DNA of 15,985 bases from an uncultured Eubacteriales bacterium. GTDB taxonomy: Bacteria > Bacillota > Clostridia > Oscillospirales > Oscillospiraceae. Below the pieces are notes generated by a model, which saw only the letters and a list, made by a program, of their open reading frames with translations, had not been told where the DNA came from and searched no databases. Shown in pieces: positions 1 through 6,066 of the stretch. Made by a program: the position numbers and the translations under genes. Numbering within the stretch: position 1 is the stretch's first letter; every line of letters starts with the position of its first letter. The DNA lies in the NCBI GenBank assembly GCA_900551495.1, contig URWG01000026.1, positions 1 to 15,985 of the forward strand, read 5' to 3'.

Positions 1-10
1 CATAGTTCAT
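1..10 (-). CDS. First three codons of an unknown gene, cut by the window edge
   Basis: An ATG at 10-8 (minus strand) starts M-N-Y and runs off the window. An AAGGAGG ribosome binding site lies at 25-19, eight bases upstream, which is ideal spacing. This site lies inside the last codons of the LacI-type fragment, so the two genes form an operon. Nothing can be said about the product, although genes following LacI regulators are commonly sugar transporters or glycosidases. Confidence 0.45.
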
Positions 11-13
11 CTT

Positions 14-145
14 TTATTCCTCCTTTTTCCGGGATCTGCAGGATTCCCGGATCACCAGTTCCGGCTCCATCAGGACGCATTTTCCTTCGATATTGGAATT
101 TCCCTCCCGGATAATCCGAAGCAGCAGTTCGGCGGCTGCCGCTCG
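14..145 (-). CDS. LacI-family transcriptional regulator, C-terminal fragment
   Basis: The last ~43 residues of a LacI/GalR-family repressor, ending at the TAA at 16-14. The read contains R-A-A-A-A-E-L-L-L-R-I-I-R-E-G, then a strand close to P-E-L-V-I-R-E-S-C and a short charged tail. This is the standard end of the periplasmic-binding-protein-like effector domain in this family. Homology stops near 145, and everything further upstream on the minus strand is antisense to gpr. The N-terminal DNA-binding domain and most of the sugar-binding domain are therefore missing. The stop is followed at once by another start with a good ribosome binding site, as in a carbohydrate-use operon. The abrupt loss at a gene on the opposite strand points to a chimeric join or a rearrangement. 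The family call is firm for so short a piece; effector and targets are unknown. Confidence 0.8.
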   Translation of the reverse strand, partial: RAAAAELLLRIIREGNSNIEGKCVLMEPELVIRESCRSRKKEE

Positions 146-562
146 GTCAGCGCCATCTGCCCCGGGGTCCTGGCGACGACCGGCATTGAAAGCGCCGAGC
201 TGGTGCGCGGCGCGGTCGCCCACACGAAGCCGTCGTGCGTCGTGGTGATCGATGCACTTGCCACCGCCTCGGTCGAGCGCCTGTGTCGTACCGTCCAGCT
301 CACAGATACGGGGATCGTCCCCGGCTCGGGCGTGGGAAACCGTCGGCAGGGCTTCTCGGAGCTGACGCTCGGCGTGCCCGTTTTGGCGCTCGGCGCGGCA
401 ACCGTCACCGATGCCGACTCGCAGCGGATCGTCACGCCGCGTGACATCGACGAGCAGGTGCATTATTTGGCGGCGGTGCTGGGCGCGGCGATCAACCTTG
501 CGCTGCACCGCGAGCTTTCCTACGAAGAATTGGGGCAATTTGTTCCGAATTCTTACAACTGA
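134..562 (+). CDS. gpr: GPR spore endopeptidase, C-terminal fragment (N-terminal half missing)
   Basis: GPR degrades small acid-soluble spore proteins at germination and is made in the forespore as a zymogen. The frame reads R-S-V-S-A-I-C-P-G-V then T-T-G-I-E-S, V-V-V-I-D-A-L-A, S-V-E-R-L, D-T-G-I-V-P-G-S-G-V-G-N and L-G-V-P-V-L-A-L-G. These are the core GPR blocks in the correct order. They are followed by the short C-terminal helices (V-T-P-R-D-I-D ... A-A-I-N-L-A-L-H) and a TGA at 560-562. Only about 140 residues are GPR-like; the family usually has more than 300, so the propeptide and first half are absent. Upstream of ~134 the frame stays open but encodes antisense of the LacI fragment, not GPR. 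No start codon can be assigned. sigG follows on the same strand after about 400 bases. Confidence 0.9.
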   Translation, partial: GCRSVSAICPGVLATTGIESAELVRGAVAHTKPSCVVVIDALATASVERLCRTVQLTDTGIVPGSGVGNRRQGFSELTLGVPVLALGAATVTDADSQRIVTPRDIDEQVHYLAAVLGAAINLALHRELSYEELGQFVPNSYN

Positions 563-597
563 ATTATGTAAACTCGTTATTCATGCAATGCAAGCGC

Positions 598-645
598 TTT
601 TGCACAATCGCCGGTGTGCAAAACCCTGTGCACAGTGTGCAAAAC
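598..645. repeat. Cluster of TGTGCA inverted and direct repeats
   Basis: TTTTGCACA (598-606) and TGTGCAAAA (615-623) form a perfect 9-bp inverted repeat with an 8-nt loop. The perfect palindrome CTGTGCACAG follows at 626-635. GTGTGCAAAAC occurs twice, at 614-624 and 635-645, offset by 21 bp or about two helical turns. Further TGCA cores lie just outside (584-592 and 649-655). No T-run follows, so a simple terminator is unlikely; an operator-like protein-binding array is more plausible. Confidence 0.6.
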
Positions 646-725
646 TCTTGCAAATTCAGCCGCGAGGTTTCCGACCGCGGCAAGTCGTTTCGGTAAATCC
701 CCTGAATATTTTCATGAATATGTCG

Positions 726-756
726 GTATGACCGGTTTCAATAACGGCGCATATTT
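726..756 (+). promoter_or_regulatory. Candidate sigma-G promoter (distal)
   Basis: GTATG at 726-730 fits the sigma-G -35 pattern GHATR. CATATTT at 750-756 matches six of seven positions of the -10 pattern CATWHTA, with a 19-bp spacer, slightly longer than usual. It would give a leader of about 200 nt before sigG. This is a pattern match only. Confidence 0.3.
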
Positions 757-868
757 GAAAGAAATTCAGAATTATGTAAACCATTTTCGGGCGGTTTCCG
801 TCGAAAAAATTCGAAAAACAGCTTTTTGCGCAAAAATGCCGCGAACAACGTCACTCCCTTTCCGCAGT

Positions 869-897
869 GTATGAAAAACGCCGGTTGGGAAATACTG
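869..897 (+). promoter_or_regulatory. Candidate sigma-F / sigma-G promoter of sigG (proximal)
   Basis: GTATG at 869-873 is followed after 14 bp by GGAAATACTG (888-897). The latter fits the sigma-F -10 pattern GGnnAnAHTR at every position; the -35 matches GYATA at four of five. Read with a 17-bp spacer, the same site gives AATACTG, five of seven for sigma-G. Transcription would start near 905, leaving about 55 nt before the sigG start. In Bacillus, sigG is switched on by sigma-F and then by itself, which fits such a dual-type site. Confidence 0.42.
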
Positions 898-959
898 TAT
901 CGTGCCGATTCATGCTGAAATCGGCAAAAAAGGATTCCAACGATGCAGGAGGGACGGTC

Positions 960-1739
960 ATGCAGGGCAAGGTAGAAATCTGCGGCGTCAACACATCTCG
1001 ACTGAAAACGCTGAAGAACGACGAAATGCTGCGGCTGCTCAAGCTTTCACAGGCGGGCGACGAAGCGGCACGCCAGCAGCTCATTGAGGGAAATCTGCGG
1101 CTGGTGCTGTCGGTGATTCAAAAATTCATGGGACGCGGCGAAAACCCCGACGATCTGTTTCAGGTTGGCTGTGTGGGGCTTTTGAAGGCGATCGCCAACT
1201 TCAACACGGACCTCAACGTCCGCTTCAGCACCTACGGCGTTCCGATGATTGAGGGCGAGGTGAAGCGGTACCTGCGCGATTACAGTGCCATTCGTGTCTC
1301 AAGAAGTATGCGCGACACCGCTTACCGTGTGCTCCAATGCAAGGAGGCAATGCAGCGCGAGAGCGCCCGCGAGCCGACACTCGAGGAGATCGCCGCCAAA
1401 TTGGAGCTTCCTGCGCAGACCGTCCGCCGTTCGATGGACGCCATGGCAGCGCCCGTCTCCCTCTACGAGCCGGTCTATTCCGACGGCGGCGACCCGCTGA
1501 CGGTGATGGACCAGCTTCGCGACACGAAAAATACCGACGAGCAGTGGCTCGAGCGGATTGCGCTGCGCGAGGCAATGGGCACGCTCGGCGAACGCGAAAA
1601 GCGAATTTTGGCACTGCGCTTCTTTGACGGCAAAACGCAAATGGAGGTCGCCTCCGAGGTCGGTATCTCCCAAGCACAAGTCTCCCGACTGGAAAAAAAC
1701 GCGATCTCAACCCTTCGCAAAGCAATTTGCATCTCGTAA
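960..1739 (+). CDS. sigG: RNA polymerase sporulation sigma factor SigG
   Basis: SigG directs late forespore transcription: spore protective proteins, GPR and germination genes. The 259-residue product matches the usual length of about 260. It opens with K-V-E-I-C-G-V-N-T-S, a signature of SigG N-termini, which fixes the ATG at 960. An AGGAGGG site at 947-953 supports that start over the in-frame GTG at 867. Region 2 spans residues ~43-110 (N-L-R-L-V-L-S-V-I, D-D-L-F-Q-V-G, F-S-T-Y-G-V-P-M-I and R-Y-L-R-D). The linker carries I-R-V-S-R-S-M-R-D. Region 4 spans ~205-255 with the helix-turn-helix G-K-T-Q-M-E-V-A-S-E-V-G-I-S-Q-A-Q-V-S-R at 224-243. All core regions are intact. gpr lies upstream, itself a SigG-class gene. 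The neighbouring operon is convergent, so co-transcription with it is impossible. Confidence 0.97.
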   Translation: MQGKVEICGVNTSRLKTLKNDEMLRLLKLSQAGDEAARQQLIEGNLRLVLSVIQKFMGRGENPDDLFQVGCVGLLKAIANFNTDLNVRFSTYGVPMIEGEVKRYLRDYSAIRVSRSMRDTAYRVLQCKEAMQRESAREPTLEEIAAKLELPAQTVRRSMDAMAAPVSLYEPVYSDGGDPLTVMDQLRDTKNTDEQWLERIALREAMGTLGEREKRILALRFFDGKTQMEVASEVGISQAQVSRLEKNAISTLRKAICIS

Positions 1740-1745
1740 ATTATT

Positions 1746-1785
1746 AGGGTCAGGCGGGAACAGCCGCCTGACCCTTATATTTTCG
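1746..1785. terminator. Strong hairpin terminator, probably bidirectional
   Basis: GGGTCAGGCGG (1747-1757) pairs perfectly with CCGCCTGACCC (1764-1774), an 11-bp GC-rich stem with a 6-nt loop. A T-rich tail (1775-1783) follows on the plus strand, so sigG transcription should end here. On the minus strand the stem lies just after the 3D-protein stop codon and is followed by the weaker T-rich complement of 1739-1746, so it may also close the surface operon. Confidence 0.9.
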
Positions 1786-1787
1786 TG

Positions 1788-3371
1788 TCATTCCCCGTCC
1801 GTCTCTGCGGGCAGGTAGACTACCGCCTTGACCGTTTTTGCGCCGCGTCGGATTGCCTCGTTATGCGTCGGTACATAAATATCGACGTCATTGCCTGTGA
1901 TCGCGCCGCCGCGGTCCTCCACGGTATACAGCACGCCGTCAATCTCGATCTGCGTACCGAACGGGTAGTCCTCCGACATGGCGACGATACCGCTCACCGC
2001 TTTTTTACCGCTCGCGGTGGTGCCGTCGGCGCCTTCACCGCAGCAGATCGTGCAGGCGCAGTAATGCGTAACGTATACTTCAATTTCCTTTCCCGCGCGC
2101 GGAACGGCGCTGCTTGAACCGATATAGCGGTATTGCAGTGTCTCGGTATGATCAGGCCACATCGCGTAGGTTACATAGAACGGGAAGGTCAGAGAATAGA
2201 GCGTCTCCTCCCCGCGCTGCCAACGTACCGTTGCACGGTAGGTGCCGGCAGGTGTATTTTTAGGCGTGAATTGCAGCTCTCCGGTCAGCTCGTTCTCCTC
2301 GCAGAGGATCGTTTCGTCCTCGGTCCACGTTGTCCCGTCATTTTCCAGCCGCTCCACTGCGGCGCTTGCGATCGCGCTTCCCCATTGGACGGGAAGCGGA
2401 AGCAGCAGCCCGCCGTCTCCCATCAGGATCGGCGTCGTGCTGTCAAGCTCCTCCGGCAGCGGATAATAGTTGAGCGTCAGCGTCTGCGTTTCGTCTTGCA
2501 GCACCAGATCCTCGGCAGGCTCCGTGTCGGGCAGATAGAGCCAAGCCTCGGCATTTGCGGGAAGCTGCAGCGGCATCGGCGCATACAGCAGCGTCGTCTG
2601 CCGCGCACCGTCAGCCTCTGAAATCACGCGCGTACCGGCGGGAAAACCGTTGTTTTGGCTCAGCAGCGTAACGGGAGTCTCCCCGGTATGTAAAATGAGC
2701 GGGATCGACGGATGATAAAACTCCGTCTCGGCAGTCACCGTTCCCGCTGCCGTCCGCTCCGTCGCGGGTCCGAGGATAAGGTCCGCAAATTTTTCCGTCG
2801 TGCCGTCCGTCCAAGCGGCACGAATCGTCACAGCGGCAGCATTCTGCGGCGGACTTGCGGGTTCCGTTGCCTCCGTCGGCTGCTCCGTCGTTTCCGAAGG
2901 TTCCCTCCCCGTCTCGTTCGTCGGTTTGGTCGGTCCCTCCGTCGGAGCCTGCGTTGCTTCCGTCGGCTGCTCCGTTACCTCCGTCGCTTCTGTCGGCGCG
3001 GAAGGCGGTGCAGTCACCGGCTCGGTCGGCATCTCCGCGCGGGTAGGGATCAGCTTCAGGGACACATTGGTGCCGTACAAAAGCTCCGCAACCCAACCCT
3101 CGCCGTCCACGGTAACGGAATACCCGTCATCGGTCGGCATATGGAGCGGGATCACAAGCTCGGCAGTCGGTTCCCCCAGCAGTACAGTCTGCCCGCCGAC
3201 GACGAGCAGCTCCGCCTCCTGCGTCTCGTCCGCCGCCGCCTCATTCGGGATTCGTCCGCTCCACGTTTCGTTCGCGGTAAAGTGTGCAAGCGTCGGAGAG
3301 AGCAGGGAAAGCGCCGCCGCAATCAGCAGCGCCGCCGTAAGTATTAAGCTGAAAGCGTTCTTTCTCTTCAT
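1788..3371 (-). CDS. Secreted 3D-domain (lytic transglycosylase-like) cell-wall protein with SipW-type signal
   Basis: A 527-residue secreted protein. The C-terminal domain (~429-519) is a 3D domain, the double-psi beta-barrel fold of MltA/YabE/YocH-type peptidoglycan enzymes. It shows T-H-Y-C-A-C-T-I-C-C-G, T-A-S-G-K, P-F-G-T, then V-E-D-R-G-G and N-D-V-D-I-Y with the conserved aspartates D486, D495 and D497. The N-terminus has a hydrophobic stretch (~8-28) ending P-T-L-A-H-F-T-A-N. This resembles the cleavage region of SipW substrates (x-A-x-F-x-D type) more than a usual A-x-A site. A Pro/Thr/Glu-rich linker (~112-175) probably spans or binds the wall. The middle (~176-428) is beta-rich and unassigned. 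It is the last gene of the operon, 14 bases after the 196-aa protein gene. Likely role: local peptidoglycan opening for surface assembly. Substrate cleavage is inferred from the family. Confidence 0.88.
   Translation of the reverse strand: MKRKNAFSLILTAALLIAAALSLLSPTLAHFTANETWSGRIPNEAAADETQEAELLVVGGQTVLLGEPTAELVIPLHMPTDDGYSVTVDGEGWVAELLYGTNVSLKLIPTRAEMPTEPVTAPPSAPTEATEVTEQPTEATQAPTEGPTKPTNETGREPSETTEQPTEATEPASPPQNAAAVTIRAAWTDGTTEKFADLILGPATERTAAGTVTAETEFYHPSIPLILHTGETPVTLLSQNNGFPAGTRVISEADGARQTTLLYAPMPLQLPANAEAWLYLPDTEPAEDLVLQDETQTLTLNYYPLPEELDSTTPILMGDGGLLLPLPVQWGSAIASAAVERLENDGTTWTEDETILCEENELTGELQFTPKNTPAGTYRATVRWQRGEETLYSLTFPFYVTYAMWPDHTETLQYRYIGSSSAVPRAGKEIEVYVTHYCACTICCGEGADGTTASGKKAVSGIVAMSEDYPFGTQIEIDGVLYTVEDRGGAITGNDVDIYVPTHNEAIRRGAKTVKAVVYLPAETDGE
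2867..2975. repeat. Imperfect repeat coding the Pro/Thr/Glu linker of the 3D protein
   Basis: A 22-bp unit is found at 2867-2888 and again at 2954-2975 with one mismatch, 87 bp (29 codons) apart. Both encode T-E-Q-P-T-E-A-T. The tract probably grew by duplication and could vary in length between strains. Confidence 0.6.
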
Positions 3372-3385
3372 CTGTCAGCCCTTTC

Positions 3386-3976
3386 TCAGCCGACGGCGGC
3401 AGACTCCGCCATAAGTGTGTAAACCGTATTCGGCGCACCGCCTGTCACGGTGAGCGTCATCTCCATCGTCGAAGCGCGGCCGCCGAGCAGCGTCCACTCC
3501 AGCTCCTCCCCTGTTTGGGAGAAGAAGCGGTAGAGCTTTCCCGCGCCGTAACGCTGACCGAGAACCGTTGTTTCGTCCGATGTCTCGGCAACAGCCGTAT
3601 ACTTCTGCGTTCCGACCGTCAGCGTGACCTCCGTATCCTTTTCCAGATCGGCGACGCTCGAGGCAACGCACAGAGAGACCTCCTGCGTTTTGTCTGCGTA
3701 AACCGTATCCGCGGCGGCGTTGCTCAGAAGAAACCGCAGCACATACGCGCCGTTTTCGTCCTTTTCCCACGCCTCGGGCGGCTGAAAGGAGCCGTCTGTC
3801 CGCAGGAAATAAACCGACGGAGCGGCAGCCGCATTGGTCAGCATCAACCGCTGCTCCTTCGCCTTTTGATACCGCGCAAAGCTGACGCCGAGGCAGACAA
3901 GCAGCGCAAGCACCGCCGCGAAGCCCGACAGCAGCCAAAGGGAGCGACCTGCGAACACGGTTTTTCTCTTTTTCAC
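3386..3976 (-). CDS. Small TasA-like secreted protein, candidate SipW substrate
   Basis: A 196-residue protein starting at GTG (M-K-K-R-K-T-V-F), with an AGAGGTGAG site a few bases upstream. One membrane segment (~13-31) ends G-V-S-F-A-R-Y-Q, a looser form of the SipW-type cleavage context. The rest is a beta-rich domain (~50-195) with strands such as Y-V-L-R-F-L-L-S-N-A and E-V-T-L-T-V-G-T. It ends M-E-M-T-L-T-V-T-G-G, compatible with a TasA/camelysin-like sandwich. There is no LPxTG motif and no lipobox. It lies 14 bases after the beta-helix gene and 14 before the 3D gene. I do not recognise an exact family. By size and position it could be a minor fibre subunit or an adaptor. Confidence 0.72.
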   Translation of the reverse strand: MKKRKTVFAGRSLWLLSGFAAVLALLVCLGVSFARYQKAKEQRLMLTNAAAAPSVYFLRTDGSFQPPEAWEKDENGAYVLRFLLSNAAADTVYADKTQEVSLCVASSVADLEKDTEVTLTVGTQKYTAVAETSDETTVLGQRYGAGKLYRFFSQTGEELEWTLLGGRASTMEMTLTVTGGAPNTVYTLMAESAAVG

Positions 3977-3990
3977 AGGTCACTCACCTC

Positions 3991-6066
3991 TCAATTCTTT
4001 GTTACTCCGTTTTCCGTCGTTCCCTTACAAATCGTCAGCGTGCCGATCGCGTTGGAACGGCTTGCAGCCAACGCGCCGCGCAGATTGCCGCCCTCGACCA
4101 GCAGCTTCGCCGGTCCCTTTTCGTCCGCGCCGAAAAGCTCCACGGCATAGCCGAACGTACTTTCGACACGGTTGCCGCCGCCGCAGAGGACCGCCGCCGC
4201 GCTCCAGCCGTAGGTTGCCTCGACATAAACGCCGTCGCCGGTGTCCGTCCAGCCGCCGCTGCTCGCCGCAGCCTCCTTATGCGCTCCGGTCCCCTTGATC
4301 GTGCTGTCATAGAAGCGGACCGTGCCGCCCTTGATCGCCACAGCGGTGTAACCCTTCAATTCACAGGCGGAAATCGTTGTGTCCGAGCGCTGCTGCGGCT
4401 GGTAAAGCGCAGCCCAGTAGCCCTCGATTTTACAATCGAGCAGCGTCACATCGGTTCCCCAGCGTTGATCGTTCGGCTTGTTCGTGCCCTGACCGCTGAT
4501 ACCGATATAACCGCTCGTAATCTTCGTATTGCGTACGAGCAGACGGGTGGGTGTTTCCGTTTCCTCGCCGTTTCCGTAAAGGGCAATGCCGGTAGAGGTC
4601 GTGTCAAACTCGCAGTTTGAAATCTTCACCACGCTGTCCGTCTTTGCTGCATGATCGTCAAGGAACACCGCCGTGTCAAGGTCGGAGACGGTAATGCCGC
4701 TGAGCAGCAGCCTGCCGCCGTAGACCGACACGCCGATTGACTGAAAATCGCCGGCGGTATCGCTTCCCTTGCGGTTTCCGTTCAGGACGCCGTTCAGCAG
4801 CGTCAGTGCGCTGCCCTCCTCGACCGTAAATACCGAATAGTCGGCTTCCTCGCCCGCATAATTCAGGGTAAAGCCGTTCAGATCGAGCACCGCTTCCGTC
4901 TCGCCGGAGAGTGTCAGCGGTTCGGTGAGGGTAAGGTCCTGCTTGAGCGTGACCGTTTGATTTCGGCTGCTGTGCAGCTCGCGCGTCAGCTCCTCCGCCG
5001 TCGTGACCTCGGTGCGCGGTGTCTCCACATTGGCGACACTGACGCGCACCGTCGCCGTAATATCCGCCGTTCCCGCAGCGACCAAACTGTTATCAAAGTC
5101 CGTCGCCGCTCGAATCTCCTCATAATCGCAAAGATATGCCCAGACGCCGAAGCCGAGATCATCCGTTTCGACGCGGAAATACAGCCGTCCGTCCACCGTA
5201 AGGTACGTCTCGGGCGAGGCGGAGCCGTCCTGCAAGAGCTTCAGACTGCCGTAATAGCCGTCCGCATCAAAAACGCCCTTGAGAAACTGCGCCGCCGTCT
5301 GTCCGCCGACACGCAGCAGACGCCGATAGCTTTGCGATGTCTCGTTTTGGTCAAACACCGCCTCGTTCAGATCGTACTCGATCGGGCGCAGGTATTCGTC
5401 CACCTTGACCTCGGTATTGCTCACCCGTCCGCGGAAGTAGTAGCCCTGCATATCGTAGACCCACTGCCATCTGAACGCCGCGTCGGAGCAGTAGGTCTGC
5501 GTCAAAATCAGGCTGTCGCCGCCCGCCAGCAGATAGCGGTATCCCTGCCGGTCGTCGCTGCCGAGGTACTGCACGGGCACAGTCTCTGTCGTGCCATCCG
5601 TCTCGAAGCGGACGGTTTTCGGCTCCTCAACATAGAAGAACACGCGCTTGCGCAGCTCCTCCTCCATGGTCTGCTTATTGACGCTGACGGTGACACTCAC
5701 CGCCGAGGCGCCGTCGCCGTTATCGACCGTGAGCGGCACATAGCCGTTCATACCGGGGGCAGCCTCATATTTCGTTCCCTGCTCCGCGATCTTGATCTTA
5801 TTGATGTCAAAGCCCCAAGACTGCGTTTGTAATTGCAGTCCGGTTGTCTGCGACACGTTGGTAAACCACGCCACGGACATCGCAAAAATCAGCACCACCG
5901 CCAGCAAAAGCGACGCCGCAGCGATCACAACGCGCCCGAGAACGGTTCGTTTCAGTTTTGCGTTCGGATCAGTCGCCGTCTTTGCTTTCGTGCGTCGGCG
6001 GCTGAATATTCTCTTGATTCCGGAGCTCTTTTTGCAGTTCCGCCCGTAACGTGAGCAAAATCTCAT
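3991..6066 (-). CDS. TasA-like / parallel beta-helix fusion surface protein, candidate SipW substrate
   Basis: A 691-residue secreted protein. A basic N-terminus (1-42) precedes one hydrophobic segment (~45-63) ending M-S-V-A-W-F-T-N-V-S, a SipW-type processing context. Residues ~70-350 are beta-rich with W-G-F-D-I-N and Y-V-P-L-T-V-D-N-G-D, as in TasA-like proteins. Residues ~352-685 form short repeating strands (V-L-D-L-N-G-F-T-L, L-T-L-L-N-G-V-L-N-G, V-K-I-S-N-C-E-F, G-I-A-L-Y-G-N-G). This is the pattern of right-handed beta-helix (pectate-lyase-like) proteins. No catalytic pectate-lyase residues were recognised, so it is probably structural or adhesive. The ATG at 6066 has GAGGAAAG upstream and overlaps sipW by 98 bases. 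No other standard start exists before the membrane segment except a CTG, so this long overlap seems real. Confidence 0.82.
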   Translation of the reverse strand: MRFCSRYGRNCKKSSGIKRIFSRRRTKAKTATDPNAKLKRTVLGRVVIAAASLLLAVVLIFAMSVAWFTNVSQTTGLQLQTQSWGFDINKIKIAEQGTKYEAAPGMNGYVPLTVDNGDGASAVSVTVSVNKQTMEEELRKRVFFYVEEPKTVRFETDGTTETVPVQYLGSDDRQGYRYLLAGGDSLILTQTYCSDAAFRWQWVYDMQGYYFRGRVSNTEVKVDEYLRPIEYDLNEAVFDQNETSQSYRRLLRVGGQTAAQFLKGVFDADGYYGSLKLLQDGSASPETYLTVDGRLYFRVETDDLGFGVWAYLCDYEEIRAATDFDNSLVAAGTADITATVRVSVANVETPRTEVTTAEELTRELHSSRNQTVTLKQDLTLTEPLTLSGETEAVLDLNGFTLNYAGEEADYSVFTVEEGSALTLLNGVLNGNRKGSDTAGDFQSIGVSVYGGRLLLSGITVSDLDTAVFLDDHAAKTDSVVKISNCEFDTTSTGIALYGNGEETETPTRLLVRNTKITSGYIGISGQGTNKPNDQRWGTDVTLLDCKIEGYWAALYQPQQRSDTTISACELKGYTAVAIKGGTVRFYDSTIKGTGAHKEAAASSGGWTDTGDGVYVEATYGWSAAAVLCGGGNRVESTFGYAVELFGADEKGPAKLLVEGGNLRGALAASRSNAIGTLTICKGTTENGVTKN

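Larger units (their letters stand above)
561..781. repeat. 13-bp direct repeat flanking the gpr-sigG leader
   Basis: GAATTATGTAAAC occurs perfectly at 561-573 (overlapping the gpr stop codon) and again at 769-781. The core TTATGTAA is nearly palindromic. Function is unknown; it could be a regulator site or chance similarity in AT-rich DNA. Confidence 0.4.
563..959 (+). other. Non-coding region between gpr and sigG
   Basis: About 400 bases without a convincing gene. Short open frames here have no homology that I recognise and no good ribosome binding site. The stretch is AT-richer than the genes around it. It holds a dense cluster of TGCA-centred palindromes (598-645), one copy of a 13-bp direct repeat (769-781; the other copy starts at 561), and two candidate sigma-F/G promoters (726-756 and 869-897). 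No hairpin followed by a T-run was seen after gpr, so gpr may read through into sigG. Confidence 0.7.

Noticed and set aside
598..655. TGCA repeat cluster as a CRISPR fragment or gpr terminator
   Set aside because: Units are 9-11 bp with no 25-40 bp spacers, and no T-run follows the hairpins.
867..959. Earlier GTG start for sigG
   Set aside because: Its codons lie on the best candidate promoter. The SigG family N-terminal signature begins right after the ATG at 960, which has a good ribosome binding site.
3375..3983. A 202-codon minus-strand frame overlapping the 196-aa protein gene
   Set aside because: Same DNA in another frame, Arg/Gly-rich with no signal peptide or domain. The GTG frame at 3976 has a membrane segment, a SipW-type site and a ribosome binding site.
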